DNA of 64,000 nucleotides from Utricularia gibba (GCA_002189035.1 NEEC01000002.1:1054001-1118000); one strand, 5' to 3'; counted from the first letter of the stretch, positions 37,821 to 50,270 are shown. Made by a program: numbers and translations. Notes: generated from the letters alone by a model not told the origin.

Positions 37821-38483
37821 TCTCAAATGAATGTGTATTCTTGGTCTGTTGCAATACCCTCTCCTCCTCATTTATGTTTTGTAAGTGTTCCCAATCTTTT
37901 ATATAATCAGAAAAAGTGCCGGATTCCTGGTTAGCAACAACAGAGTCCACTTTGGTTCTGAAAACAAGTGGTTAATCAGACCATCCTGTTTTTGATTCTC
38001 AACTATAGATGCAACAGAATCCTGGAATGTGCCTAAAATCTTCTGCAGTTAACACCTTTATCAATGCTATACGCAGTCACTCGAGTTCCCAAAATCTTCT
38101 GCAGCTAGCAATCAAGCTCATGATCTGATCATAAGGTTATTGACTCAGGGAGCCAGGAAGTCGGCTTGTTTCAGCCGAGGGTGCTTGGGATAAAGCAACG
38201 CCCTTTATTTCAGGGCGTCAACTGGGCTCCCAAGGGGAACATATACCAGCATTCCCCTTCCGTGGAGTAGAAAATATAAGCAGAGAGTCCTTGTATGTGC
38301 CGAAGTCTCGTCGCATTGCTGTAATGATCATCAAGTACTCCACCGGCGTTGTGGTTTATATGCTTTAGTGTGCGTGTGTGTGTGGCACTGGCTGCTTTTG
38401 GAGGATAAGAAAACACTTGAAATAGTTGATTTTGTGTGTGTGTGTGTGTGTTTCACGAAGGTCGCGGAGGAGAATATAGAGAG
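37821..38483. other. Spacer with microsatellites and hairpins
   Basis: This spans the CAS 3' region and the promoter/leader of the phosphatase gene. Two neighbouring hairpins lie at 38161-38178 (6 bp stem) and 38198-38218 (7 bp stem). GT-rich microsatellites lie at 38369-38385 and 38433-38450. No gene is supported. Confidence 0.6.
38433..38450 (+). repeat. (TG)9 microsatellite
   Basis: Nine TG units in the leader just upstream of the phosphatase start codon at 38484. A shorter imperfect GT run lies 50 bases earlier at 38369-38385. Confidence 0.9.
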
Positions 38484-39752
38484 ATGCATATGCGTATAAT
38501 ATGCAGTCCTGTGAGGCCCAGTTGCAGAATTCCTAGCTTCGTTCCAACAAGACCAAATTGCAAGTTTTTCCCTCCTGCGGTGTGGCGCAACACCGGAAGC
38601 AACGAGCAAAGAAGAGCGCCGTTGACGCAAAGAATTATTGTTGTGAAGGCTTCATCCATGGCCTCCACGCCATCGACTGCTTCAGAAGATAATACCCACG
38701 CTGCAAAGCCATTTTCTGTACTATTCGTTTGCCTCGGCAACATCTGTAGAAGCCCCGCTGCCGAGGCCGTCTTCACACATCTAGTGAAGCAAAAGAATCT
38801 GGAATCAGAATTCCGTATTGATTCTGCTGGAACCATCAACTACCATGAGGTGAAGATTTCTTGTTTTTTTAGGGTTTTGGGTTTGTTGATTCGAAACAAC
38901 AACTGGGTTCGAGATTAAGCTGTGTTCATAAACTTACGTAGGGTGACCAAGCTGATCCAAGAATGAGAGCGGCTTCCAAAAGGCGTGGAATTGCAGTAAC
39001 TTCAATATCCAGGCCAATACGGCCCTCTGATTTTAGAGATTTTGATCTTATTCTCGCCATGGATAAGCGCAACAGAGGTACAGACCAAAGACCCATCTTT
39101 TAGCTGTTGTGAAGCTCTTCCAGTTCTTGCTGTACATTGTATGCTGCAGTATTTGTCCTTTCAACCAGCTTTTCCACATGAAACTGTCATAAATTTCACA
39201 GATTCTGAAACTTAACCAGAACTAAAAAATTAACTATGATGCCCCTATGACTACCTACCTAATGGTTTATGGAGATTCATGGAATTAACTTCTGCCCGTT
39301 TCTTATTGAAAAAAGAGGATATACTTTCTGCTTTCGAGAGGTGGAGGCACAGAGAAACATATCCAGATGGTGCAGCAAATAAGGTGATGGCAATTTCTTG
39401 TTCTAGATCTTTTACTTCGGTCAAGGTTATGTGGATGGATACCAGGAACATAGCTTGCTTATTCTGCAGTAAACATATCACAGGTTCAGCTGATGTGTTC
39501 ATATTGCAAGAGGCATCAGGAGACTGAGGTTCCAGACCCATATTTTGGTGGACCTGAAGGCTTTGAAAAGGTGCCAAGTGTGATTTTTCCCGGCGTAGCA
39601 GATGAGCATCATCGTTGTGTCTACTCAGTACTACGTGTTGTCTTGAACTCGGTATCGTTTTATATTCGTATTAGGTTCTGGACATGCTTGAAGACGCCTG
39701 TGGGTCGCTGTTGGAAAGCATCATTGCTGGGAGATCAGGTAAAGCTTCTTGA
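38484..39752 (+). CDS. Low-molecular-weight protein tyrosine phosphatase
   Basis: The family hydrolyses phosphotyrosine and acyl or aryl phosphates through a Cys nucleophile. Five exons, 38484-38849, 38942-39077, 39316-39383, 39484-39570 and 39675-39752, give 244 residues. After a 70-residue basic, Ser-rich N-terminal extension that looks like a plastid transit peptide comes the P-loop [18 protein letters not shown] (C-x5-R). It is followed by [32 protein letters not shown] and the general acid Asp in [19 protein letters not shown]. All catalytic elements are present. The third intron's acceptor is A-rich (GAAAAAAG) but keeps frame. The end was taken at the TGA of the fifth exon. A further exon cannot be excluded, since GGTAAAG at 39738 could be a donor. 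Confidence 0.9.
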
Positions 39753-40343
39753 ATCTTCTCTCAGCCTGCTGGAGAGGGAAGGCATCTTCAGATTTTTTAC
39801 AAAAACGTTGCATTTTTTTAGTCTTGAAGACACATTCTTAGTCCTTAAAGCCGTTAGCGGTTGTGTAATAATCTGGAGAAGCACTCAACATTTCAGCAGT
39901 GGGAGGCAACATTTCTCCGACCTCTGCTCTCCTGATTCATAATATATTGCTGAATGAAGTATATGCTTATCATTTGTTATGGATTCTAATCCAAAGCATC
40001 CCGATGGGGGTACTTGGTACAACAAGTTGAAGGTAGAAATTGAAGCACAAATCCTTTCTAAAAGCATCTGGGAACTGACAAAAAAACTAGCATTATCCTC
40101 AAACAAAGCAAAAAATATGGCCACTACAACAGCAACTGATACTTCCAACAACATGCATGTCCTGATATGGGTTGAAACCAGGAAGAAAGAAACAAGATTG
40201 ATGTGGGCTGCAAAAATTTACTGCAAGATCAAATCTGGGATTGGGATTTCGTACCAACGCAGGATTGTTGTTGGCACATATGCACAGGGAGCTGAGGGCT
40301 CCGATCTGAATCTACCAAGTTCACATTCTAGTAGAGCGGCAAA
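39753..40343. other. Convergent 3' regions of phosphatase and HDA9
   Basis: Two genes end tail to tail here. A 129-codon plus frame at 39979-40368 runs into the HDA9 3' coding end in antisense. It has no recognisable domain and is best explained as chance. Confidence 0.55.
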
Positions 40344-43300
40344 TCAAGAGGCATCATCCATGATGTGATCGTTGTCATTATCATCATTGTAGTATTCATC
40401 ATCGCGCTGGATCTGCTTGTCCTGCATCCCACCTGGAAGATGAATTAAAAGGAATTATCCTAGGTGAATATGCTGCTACAAGACCAGTCATCAAACACAG
40501 ATAATAGCAAGCAAGGTGGGTCTGGTTCCCTGGCATGGTTTTTTTCTTACGTGTTACCCTCTCATCAGGATTCTGCTCGTCTTCATCAGAATCAGGGATG
40601 TAGAAATCTGGAGGAACCTGCAATACGTGACCAAATATTATGGCTTCAATATGAAAATGGTGTAACAAAATATCAAGGTTCTTGACGTCTGTCAGAAACT
40701 AGATGTTGCTCCATCAGCTGAAGAAACAAAATGAAGTGTTCACCTCATGCATCTGAACCCCAGGAGCATGTTGAATGCTACTCAGATTTTCACATACTTG
40801 TTGTCTGATAGTGTTCAGGTAAGATTTACTATTGAAGTTTTCCTGAGATTGAAGGGAATCTTGTTGTCAGTCCAAATAAGTAGCTTTTGCTCTATCTGGG
40901 AAAGCATTAGATTTTCGGTGCTAAAGATTCATGAGAGAAGTACACGTAAACAATTACCATGTGGCCACTAGGACATTTCAAAGAGTAATCTGGAGCAAAA
41001 TACTTGATATAATCATTGTCTGGAATGGCTGCAGAGACCAGGGATTCAAGATATCAGCAGACCACAAAATAATGGCTTGTCTCGTCAAATGAAGAAGGTT
41101 CACTCTTCAACCTAAAGAATATGAACACTACAGACAGTCCTTGCAGAATACACTACAAATAGTGCAAGTATATTATATAAATAAAGAATAGGTTCATACT
41201 GATATGAAAGGTCTGTTTGGTGTAGCATATTTTTTGTCATAAATTCATCAAAAAAAATTATACATCCTTTAATGTAAGTTGTAGAATCGGCATAGAACTC
41301 AAAAATCCCACTGGAAAAAAGTTGATTGAAAAACAAGCTCAGAATATCATAAATTCATTGTGCAAATGATCTTTTGTATGCGAATAAGAATAAGAAAAAA
41401 ACATAAATACCAATTCTAAACAGCCTCAGAATCCAACATGAAGCATATGCCTACCATTAGGAAGCTCAGTATCTAGAAGAACTCCTGTCTCCACAGTCCA
41501 ACATCTAGCCACATTTTCTTTTGTATATCCCCCACCCCCTGTCACCTGCAAAAGACAGACTTAGTGATGAATCTGAGAGCAATAATATTCCAGGCAAAAA
41601 GACTTACCAGCAAAGGTAAATTGAGCTGCTTGACAAACCTAACGCAAGCTGCATGCCCTGAGCATAAATCAAGGCAACACAATCACAAGGATGCCTCATA
41701 AATCAACATGGGGGAATTAAAAAATAATAATTGAATTCCAAAGAAATTTTGAGATTATACCATCAATTGAAAGGTTGAAACATCCCAAACGATCCCCTGC
41801 AAGTGAGTCTGCTCCACACTGAAGAACAATAGCCCCAGGTGCATAGCATTCCACTACCTTCATGATTATCTGTTGCATAGAAAGTAGTAATGTTGAAACT
41901 TATGCTCAGAGAGCAAAAACACTCAACCAGATGCACATTACAAAACTTACAGTTTTAAAAAGACGCAAGAAGCTTCCATCATCGATTCCATCTTTGAGAG
42001 GGACATTGATTGCATAAAATTTTCCTTCTCTGTCCCCTACATCCTTCAGAATGTATGCAGCATTTAGCGTTCTTTTAAGAGTGATTAGAATGAAAAGGCT
42101 CCCACTATACAATAAAATCATAAAATGGCTGCCTAAATAAAAGAGGCTGACAGTGAGAATCTAATATATGTAACTGAGGAAGGTTGAAGTAAAATAACTC
42201 CAAGGGACGCACCTTCAAATCACCCGTCCCAGGGAAGAACATGTCTCCATACTTGTGAAAGCTAACAGTCATGACTCTACAATAGAAAGTATATATATTC
42301 AGTGAAAAATGTATCAGCCACTTCATACAGAAGAAATTGACAAGTGACATAATTACGAAAAAAAGAACATGTAAGAAGCAAAACGTTTTTATAATACCTA
42401 TCGGTGAAGAAAAATGCCTCTTCCACTCCATCACCATGATGAACATCAATATCAATGTATAGAACACGGTTATGATACTTCAAGAGCTCCAAAATACCCA
42501 AAACTAGGTCATTGATGTAGCAAAATCCAGATGCCTCGCACTTCTTTGCATGATGTAGTCCACCAGCCCAGTTTATGGCAATGTCACAAAGCCTGTTATT
42601 CAATCTGCGGGCAGCATCTACACATGAATCCAACACAACTCAAATGAAGTTTTAGAACAAAATTCAAGAGAAAAAAACTCTACTATATGTAGAAGTAATC
42701 ACCTATTGTACCACCAGCATAAATTTGGCAGAATTCAAACAAGTTCTCAAAGACAGGGCAATCTTCCCCAAGATTATCTACAGTAAATAAAAGTTAGAGA
42801 TAGAATTCTGCTGTATATTCCATTAGCTAAAAAAAAAATCGCCACAAAACGAATGAAAATAAAATTGATCGCATACAATTCCATATAGGAAGTACTCCCA
42901 CGGCTCAAATCTATCCCATACAAAAAGTAAAAACATAAACGTAACTTTCACAATTCAAGTATCAATCCTTAATATAGAGTCATATACTGCCCACTCTTTT
43001 TTTAGAAAAACAAGATTAAATGAAATTAGATAATATCACAATAACTACAAAAGAAAATGCCATTACACTTGACCATCTCATTGGAGAACAACTGTTGTGT
43101 GTCAGGAGTGATTCGCTGTAGAAACTCGACATAATCAGGCGAGTGAAATTGAGCTAACTCCACAGGATACGCTTTGTGAGGCCTCTAAACATCATAAATA
43201 AGCACTCAGTATATCGAACCATACTCATCCCGCAAAAACAAAAGGAGAGACAAAAAAAGAGGCGAAACACACATAAACTTCCATCTTCTTGTGGAGCTCG

Positions 43301-43502
43301 TAAGAGAGGACCAAGTGGTGGGTCATGCACAATCGATGCGGTTTCATCGGATGGTTCGGCCCAAAGTAAACATTTCCCACGTCCCCTGTGAACCCCTTTC
43401 GACTTGTGTTAGACAAGTTCCAAGACAACGCACTCACAAAACCCATAAGAACAGAAAAAACGAACCGTCATAAAAGTATGAGATTCTGTCCTTGGTGCGC
43501 AT
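40344..43502 (-). CDS. HDA9: Class I histone deacetylase, HDA9 type
   Basis: HDA9 removes acetyl groups from histone H3, and in Arabidopsis acts with PWR and HOS15 in flowering, senescence and thermomorphogenesis. I trace fourteen coding exons that stay in phase, from [13 protein letters not shown] (43466-43502) through [60 protein letters not shown], the catalytic [20 protein letters not shown], zinc-ligand [40 protein letters not shown] and [16 protein letters not shown]. The acidic end is [13 protein letters not shown]. The zinc ligands (Asp-x-His and the later Asp in [13 protein letters not shown]) and the active-site His pair are present. The first exon's 37 bases and the C-terminal acidic tail fit HDA9 rather than HDA6/HDA19. 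No defect was seen. Confidence 0.97.
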
Positions 43503-44290
43503 TGCGGAATCTTGGCGGAAGAAGCACAACGATCAACAACTAAGCAAATTCACCCGCCAGCTTCTATCGCCGGAACGTGAGGGAGTTCGATGGAATTGAT
43601 GCAGAGAAGTAAAAACCCTACACCCCCGCCAGCAAATCGGAGCGGGCGTCTACTGAATTCCAACTCCGGTCATCCCTCAAGCTTCATCAAGGATTTAACT
43701 ATCGGGAGCTTCAGCTTCCCTTCTAAAGTTCTCTTGCAGGATTGGCCGTGCGCATTTAAGTAAATAAATAATAAATATATTTATATTTATATTTCAATAA
43801 TCAATTTTTAATATATATTTTAATTTTTTATACAATGAAATAATGTCATAATTACACACCATACCCCTGCTCCCCTTTGAGAATATGTCTGCATAGCTAC
43901 TTCCAACTGCCCTTGCTCTTGAGACCTTCGGTGCCCCTAATCGGAGTCCGCCATAGACCGATGCATCAAGGGTTCAAAAAACAACCTGTTTCAATTCTTC
44001 CATGGATCATGAAAATGCAAGATGGTAGATGGTGGGAGGATAGGTGAGGCATGGTGGAGCCATGGCTGTTTCAGACATCAGATGCTAGATGCAAGAAGGC
44101 AATGCTGCACAAATAAGAGCACAGTGCCCATTTATACGTTCCACATTGAGACAGAAGGTACTGTGGTGCTTTCAACAGCACACACCATCAAAGAAGTCAA
44201 AGATTCAGTATTTCAGAGCTTATTAGGAACAAATCCAGTTTCAAGATCATGTCCTCCCCAGAGCTGGTCTTCAGGGAAAACAGACGGATC
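43503..44290. other. HDA9 promoter and COX7a 3' region
   Basis: Bases 43503-43750 are the HDA9 leader and promoter. Bases 43755-43860 are AT-rich. Bases 43900-44290 are downstream of COX7a and contain only a 97-codon plus frame without similarity to anything known. No gene is supported. Confidence 0.55.
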
Positions 44291-44574
44291 CTATTCCTTC
44301 TTTCCGATCCCATAAGACATGTTGTAGATGCCTCTTCCCTGAGCGAGGGACAGCATCAATGTGAGAAGACAGATGCATCGATTATCCAGTAAGGAAAAAC
44401 GGGTGGAACAAGACTCACAATGAGAAATAAGGAGGCTCCAGCAAAAGCCAATGGAATAGCAACTGATGTGACCTTGTCCATAGGTCCCTTCAAATACGTA
44501 TGTTTATGGATGCTCTGGAAGTATTTTTGCCTCTCAATCAGCCTAGCTCTCGCGGCAAAGGGTTCTTCAGACAT
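44291..44574 (-). CDS. Cytochrome c oxidase subunit 7a, plant type
   Basis: This is a small nuclear-encoded inner-membrane subunit of mitochondrial complex IV. Exon 1 starts at ATG 44574 (MSEEPFAARARLIERQKYFQ) and continues IHKHTYLKGPMDKVTSVAIP and a transmembrane helix (LAFAGASLFLI), then a GTGAGT donor. Exon 2 gives GRGIYNMSYGIGKKE and a stop at 44291. Total about 68-70 residues, the usual length. The IHKHTYLKGPMDK and GRGIYNMS...GIGKKE blocks are diagnostic of the plant family. An upstream in-frame extension to 44598 lies in the leader. A 5' untranslated exon is probably further upstream, around 44970-45050. Confidence 0.93.
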
Positions 44575-45730
44575 CCTGAAGCAAATCGAAAAATTCATAC
44601 ATCTGTTACCTCAGATTCGCATCAGAATCTTCAATTTGATTCAAGGATCAGTAAAACCTACTGCGGTGATTCATGTTCAAATTGTAATCTAGGCACCCAT
44701 ATACAGATGCTTCATTCCCAAACTTTGAACACCACTAATATAAACCAAACGGAAACATCTAGAAGAACGCATATTACCACAACCCACACCGAAAAATCTG
44801 AATGAAGGCAGATACATACAACATATCAGCATCATTCCCAATAAATCAAAATTCAAAAAAAAAAAGAAGAACGAATGCCTACAACCATATACCCATTTTC
44901 GATCGGTAAAACGACAATCAAGATCCCATGAATCAGAAAGAAAATAAGCATGGAGATTGAGAGAAAACACCCTACCTGGATATCGTCAAAAAACTGAAAA
45001 ACCGATGACGGAAATTTTGGTCGAGGGCTTGTTGGAAATGGCAGAGATAAGCGCAGTCCCTTGACATTTGGTTCGGGCCGGGTCCCTGGGTTAGAAGGTT
45101 CCCGATTTTGGGCCAGTCACATTGGGCCTCCCAAGAGCCCAAACTCAGCAGCCTGTTTCAACCAGTGCCCATTGAAGCTCAAGAGAACCGAAACTCAACA
45201 GAAACGCAGTTCGGTGGACAGCGGCGTGGCCATAATTCCGGCGCCGCTACAGAAGCCTACTCTAATTAAGGTTACTTTACATCGGTTCAACGTCCTAATA
45301 GAGCCGCTACACGTGGACGCATGGACAACACTCGTGCATCTATCCTTTACATCATTTTTAGAAATGGCGTGTGGCAAACCCGCATTTTCATAATTAAGAA
45401 TACCAAATAAGGTGTATTTTCGTATTAAAAAAAATAAAAAGAAAAAGGTAGGTATCAGATGGACTTTACCAAGAATTCCACCCACCATTGTGTTATCTCA
45501 GCCGTTGGATCCCGAAATTCGAAAGCCCGGGGACCGGGATTGTGTATGGGCTTCCGTTGGAAGTAGGATGAAGCCCCTGCAGAACTCACGATATAAAAAC
45601 TCGCGCTCCTCGTTGGTTTCTCATTTTGCAGCGGAGTGGTATAAGGTTCAGAGTTTCCTCCCTGACACTTAAGTTATTATTCTCCGTCGACCCCGAATTT
45701 GTAACCTTATTTCAATTGGACCCCTCCAGG
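44575..45730. promoter_or_regulatory. Divergent promoter region of COX7a and arogenate dehydratase
   Basis: No coding sequence is supported. The left part is the COX7a leader, with a likely 5' UTR intron up to about 44980. On the plus strand a TATA box (ATATAAAAAC) at 45591-45600 lies 131-140 bases before the dehydratase ATG at 45731. Between them the DNA is ordinary mixed sequence with several in-frame stops. Confidence 0.6.
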
Positions 45731-46996
45731 ATGCACGCCCATGCTCTGTGCTCTGCGATCGAGCTCAGTCTCAGCCGGCCCGCCTCGACCTACCCGCAGG
45801 AGTCGAATGGCTCAAACGCCGCCGCGGCGCCAGTCGCTGGATTCAGAAATGGTGCCGGAAATGTCGACGGAGGTCGCCACGAGTGGCAGAGCGCATGCGC
45901 GATTTTGGCGAGTAAAGTGGTTGCGCAGCAGCAACAGCGTGAGAGGAGCATCGTAGACGGCGGCAACGGCAGATTGGTTTTTAACGGACACCCATCACTT
46001 GACCTGGTACCGGTTGAGGGTTCCCGCTCTCTAGCGCATCCCAAACCGCTACGCATCGTTGATTTTTCTCCAGCGCCGATGCACGGATCCAAGATTCGCG
46101 TGGCGTACCATGGCGTTCCGGGAGCGTATGGTGAAGCAGCGGCTGGAAAGGCTTATCCGAATTGTGAGGCTATTCCTTGCGAGCAATTTGAGGTTGCGTT
46201 CCAGGCGGTGGAGCTCTGGATCGCTGATCGGGCTGTACTTCCGGTGGAGAACTCCCTCGGCGGTTCGATTCACCGGAATTATGACCTCCTCCTCCGTCAC
46301 CGCCTCCACATCGTCGGCGAGGTTCAACTTCCGATCCATCACTGCCTCCTTGCTCTCCCCGGTGTCAGAAAGGAGAATCTCACGCGGGTGATCAGTCATC
46401 CCCAGGCTTTCTACCAGTGCGAGCGCACGCTCACGGAAATGAACCTCTCCGTCGCGCGTGAGGCCGTCGACAACACCGCTGGCGCCGCAGAATACATCGC
46501 ATCGAAAAATCTCCACGACACCGCAGCGATCGCCTCGTCCCGTGCCGCAGAGATCTACGGTCTCAACATCCTCGCCGACGGAATCCAGGACGACTTCGGC
46601 AACGTGACGCGGTTCGTGATGCTAGCTCGTGAGCCCATCGTTCCGAGAACCGACCGACCGTTCAAGACCTCCATCGTCTTCGCCCACGATGAGGCCGGCA
46701 CCAGCGTCCTCTTCAAGGTCCTGTCAGCGTTCGATTTCCGCAACATCAGCCTCACTAAAATTGAGTCGCGGCCGCACCGCAACCGCCCCATTCGCGTCAT
46801 CGACGACGCCAACGTCGGCACAGCCAAGCACTTCGAGTACGTGTTCTACATCGATTTCGAGGCCTCCATGGCGGAGGCGCGCGCGCAGAACGCGCTCGCC
46901 GAGGTCCAAGAGTTCACATCGTTTCTGAGGGTCCTCGGCAGTTATCCGATGGATATGACGCCGTGGAATGTACCGCCGTCCTGCGCCGCAGGCTGA
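45731..46996 (+). CDS. ADT: Arogenate/prephenate dehydratase (ADT), intronless
   Basis: ADT makes phenylalanine from arogenate in the plastid, the last step of the plant pathway. A single frame gives 421 residues from ATG 45731 (MHAHALC). An N-terminal Ala/Ser-rich region of about 110 residues acts as transit peptide and linker. The PDT domain follows: [73 protein letters not shown], and the substrate-binding TRF in [12 protein letters not shown]. The ACT domain ([31 protein letters not shown]) is the allosteric phenylalanine site. Intronless structure places it with the ADT3/4/5/6 group. Codon use is strongly GC-rich. ATG at 45626 is in frame but upstream of the likely transcript leader features. 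Confidence 0.96.
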   Translation: MHAHALCSAIELSLSRPASTYPQESNGSNAAAAPVAGFRNGAGNVDGGRHEWQSACAILASKVVAQQQQRERSIVDGGNGRLVFNGHPSLDLVPVEGSRSLAHPKPLRIVDFSPAPMHGSKIRVAYHGVPGAYGEAAAGKAYPNCEAIPCEQFEVAFQAVELWIADRAVLPVENSLGGSIHRNYDLLLRHRLHIVGEVQLPIHHCLLALPGVRKENLTRVISHPQAFYQCERTLTEMNLSVAREAVDNTAGAAEYIASKNLHDTAAIASSRAAEIYGLNILADGIQDDFGNVTRFVMLAREPIVPRTDRPFKTSIVFAHDEAGTSVLFKVLSAFDFRNISLTKIESRPHRNRPIRVIDDANVGTAKHFEYVFYIDFEASMAEARAQNALAEVQEFTSFLRVLGSYPMDMTPWNVPPSCAAG

Positions 46997-48756
46997 CCAG
47001 ATCTCAAATGGTTTACTGGAAGGTGCATGGCGGTGCCGTCGCCTGGTATTTCCTCCCTCGGGAGGATAATGATAAACATGACTGGCTCATCGCTGCTCCT
47101 TCGGTCGCTGTTCGACAAAAACAAAACAAAACGATTCCAGAATTCAACTTCTGATAGCAGTACTATTTCTCTGAGATCAAAATTCGCAAAAAGAGAACAT
47201 GATCCGAAAACAGAACGATCGCAGTGGGATTCGAACCCACGACCTTTAGATCCGGAGTCTAACGCGATATCCACTCCGCTATGCGATCAAAATCAGTGAA
47301 ATCAAGCAACAGCAATTTCTAACCACCGATTACTCACAGAATCAGCGGCATAAGGGCAATACAATAAGAAAAACAACGTCAGATTTACCTTTTCCAGAAT
47401 CCGCGGTAGAAAAGCGCCGGCAGATAGATCGGTGTCTTCACGTCCCCATTCCTCCACGATTTTCTCCAGAGAGATTCACGATGCGGAAACCAGGCTTCAA
47501 ACAAAAAGCTGTGAAACTCGTGACTGAAGGTTGAAAAGTGATCCTTTTTCCACATTTAGAAAAGTTGAGGTAATTTGCTCGAGCGACCCGCAAGTCTCCA
47601 TATTCGCTTTTTGACCCCACTTTTTTACTTCTTTGCCGATCCGATTTACCTGCCTGCCCACATTGCCGCTATTTTCTTGGCGCATATTTCATTAAATATT
47701 AATTTAAAACCACTCACTGAATATTGAATAAGAAATTTCATTATTCAATTCGTTATTCAATATTCGCCGAAAAATCAATTTTTAATTTTAATTTAAAACA
47801 TTTTTTTATTTTTATCTACTCAACTCTCAAGTCTCAAACCAGCATTAAAAAAGCAGAGGCACCCAAAAGTACGACACTGTCCAACACAGCAGCAGTTTGA
47901 AGTTGGAGCATCTGACATGAAATTGTTTTTTTGTCCTGCAATACTAATAGGCAAGTAACAGAAGAGAAGATGATTCAGCAACGGAGATGGTAACTTCGGA
48001 CCCCTGCACTCCTTCAACAGAAAACAGGTTAATTGACAAGAGTTGTTTGTGCTGCAGCTCCCTCAACTGGGCATACAAAAACCCCCTTCCTGACCAAACA
48101 CCTGTACCAGTTTCATAGTAACAAGATACCATTAAACACAAGAACGAAACACAGAGTATCTCAGTCTTTCTAAGCAGGGAACCTGGACCTGCAAAACTAG
48201 TTTGACAGGTTAGATAAATGCAATCTAGAGAAAACTGTTAAACGGGAATAGATGATGAAGTGGAAAACTCACAAGCATGGAACTGTTGCATGCAAAAATA
48301 TACCTCATGACTGCATTGTTTCAGCAAATAAGTCAAGGAACAACATACATCATAAAGAAAATGCTATGATCCTATAACTATTGTAAATATGAGAAGGCTC
48401 TTTTACAGGTTTATTGAATCTGTATGCTTAGAAATTGCATCCCACAATCTAACTTTCTTACTGTTACAGCAAGAGTAGATATATATGGAATTCTGTGCAA
48501 AATTTCTTAGAATGTAAACCTAAACTAACATGGTAAAAGCATAGTAACAATAGAAGGAGAAAACAAGCAAGTGAACAGAAAGGGCAGGTTCCATTTAGCA
48601 AGTTCATATAAGGGTTGCAAGAAGAAGGATATGGGTTAAGTGAAGGGACATAGGATGTATAACGTTGAGGTGACTTTTAAGTTACTTTCCAACAAGACGA
48701 ATGATAAAGAAAAAAGGAGATGAGGGAAAGGATAGAAACAAACCAGTAGTCAGGCA
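46997..48756. other. ADT 3' region, tRNA-Arg and U2AF35 3' region
   Basis: Apart from the tRNA at 47217-47288, no gene is supported. Bases 47400-47690 have two overlapping 60-codon minus frames without similarity. Bases 47690-47820 are AT-rich. From 47820 to 48756 the composition matches a long 3' untranslated region, possibly with 3' introns, of U2AF35. Confidence 0.5.
47217..47288 (-). tRNA. tRNA-Arg (anticodon CCG)
   Basis: A 72-base cloverleaf on the minus strand: acceptor stem GATCGCA/TGCGATC, D arm with AGTGGATATCGC, anticodon stem TTAGA/TCTAA around loop CTCCGGA (CCG at positions 34-36), and T arm GTGGG-TTCGAAT-CCCAC, which holds the B-box. There is no intron. It lies 220 bases past the dehydratase stop, antisense to that gene's 3' region. 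Confidence 0.95.
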
Positions 48757-50060
48757 TCAATACTCATATCCATTATCCTGCTTCTGATCTGGGCCAAGAC
48801 CACGCCGTTCAGTGTTTAAATTTGTCTGATTGGAGTATTCAGTTGAATTGTGAAGGTCAGTAACAGTATCAGCATTGCGGGGATGCTCAGCCTCTTCTCT
48901 TTCCTTGTTCCACTGCGCAATTTTAGCACGCCTCTCTTCACTTCCTTCTCTGACTGGGCTGCGGCCTCTCCTGCCACCAGGACTGCGGCTTCTACCCCTT
49001 TTGTGAGGGCTCGTACTTTTGTGTCTCCTGCTTCTACTGTCATGATAATCCCTGTCATCATATTTCCTACTGTGGCCACGACTTCCATTAGGGCGCTCCT
49101 CATAGCTCCGATGCCTGTGGGGGCTTCTGCTCCTGCTGTGCCTCCTTCTGCTCCTCCCAAACAATTGGCGTCTCAATTCCCTAATTCAGAAACGAAGAAA
49201 ATCTCATACGCATCAGTCAATACTATAATGTATAATGTAGGCAAAGGTGATAATGAGATAGCTATAAAACCTGCTAATCCTCTTCAGATGCATGAAATTA
49301 CAGTATCCACCTCGATTGCAAGCATCCTCCTCATACTGCCTGCAGGTCGCTTCACGAAAATCAGTTACTGGAGAAAAATCAACGATGATGGGCCGACCTG
49401 CGGGTAACAACCATTATCAGTAAACCATCAAAACACCAATATTTTTTTCTTTCGAGGGAGATGATATGCAACCTGCGTAGAACCTCCCTGTAAGATTCTC
49501 CACCGCCTTCGCAGCATGCTCTTCTTCTCTAAACTGGACGTATACATTTCCTACCTGCTCAAGAATAAATATCCAAAATTACGGTCTACCAATTCACCCG
49601 AATATGTTCATCAAATGAAGGAAATCTACCATATGGTCAGCCAGATTATCGCACACATTCAAGCTCTCAATTTCCCCGTACTTATTCAGCTCTTCAAAGA
49701 GATCTTCATAAAAGTCCTGCAACATGCAGGGCATCAAATCAAAAGCCGAGAACATATGACCGGGTAAACTTGATACGACAATAAAAGCCAAAGAACAGGA
49801 ACACTGAATGAAAAACAGCAAACCTCGAAGTGTTCCTGCATCTTTTTGGGATCAATAGGCTGTCCATTTGCATCGATTCCAGGGGTAATCATGTCGGGAC
49901 GCTGGTACATGTTGGAGAGGAGCAAGGTCGGGCTTATACTCGGCTTCGTATGAAGCCGCGAACAGCGGTCGCCGTGCCTGCACGCACCGATTTTAAAATA
50001 GAAGGGGCAGTTGACTCTGTCCTTCTCTGTTCCGAATATGGAAGCCAGATGCTCCGCCAT
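48757..50060 (-). CDS. U2AF35: U2AF small subunit (U2AF35)
   Basis: U2AF35 binds the 3' splice-site AG in pre-mRNA together with U2AF65. ATG 50060 starts [20 protein letters not shown]. Two CCCH zinc fingers flank the central RRM-like (UHM) domain: finger 1 is [20 protein letters not shown] and finger 2 is [19 protein letters not shown]. The UHM has [20 protein letters not shown], then [19 protein letters not shown] and [19 protein letters not shown]. The C-terminal RS tail ([17 protein letters not shown]) and the Arg/Gly-rich end stop at 48757. Five coding exons stay in phase. A long 3' region follows to about 47820. All zinc ligands are intact. Confidence 0.96.
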
Positions 50061-50187
50061 GTCGCTGCGACAAACCACTCTCTTCTGCGTGTCACAATTA
50101 TGCCACTCAGATCCACAGCTAGGGTTTTTTGGGGATAATTCTTTTATGCCTTTATATATTTTACGTCAAAACTTTTCATCATTCACC

Positions 50188-50270
50188 GGTGGTTTGCCCG
50201 AGTGGTTAAGGGGGAAGACTTAAGATCTTCTGTACATAAGTACGCGTGGGTTCGAACCCCACAGCCACCA
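50188..50270 (+). tRNA. tRNA-Leu (anticodon TAA)
   Basis: An 83-base class II tRNA: acceptor GGTGGTT/AGCCACC (one T-G wobble), anticodon stem GAAGA/TCTTC with loop CTTAAGA, long variable arm TGTACATAAGTACG, and T arm GTGGG-TTCGAAC-CCCAC, then discriminator A. A TATATATT stretch at about -35 and CAA at about -20 are typical for plant tRNA genes, and a five-T terminator lies near 50297. It is 128 bases from the divergent U2AF35 start codon. Confidence 0.95.

Noticed and set aside
39979-40368. 129-codon plus-strand frame overlapping the HDA9 3' end in antisense
   Set aside because: No recognisable domain, lies in the convergent 3' regions, and its end is antisense to conserved HDA9 coding sequence.
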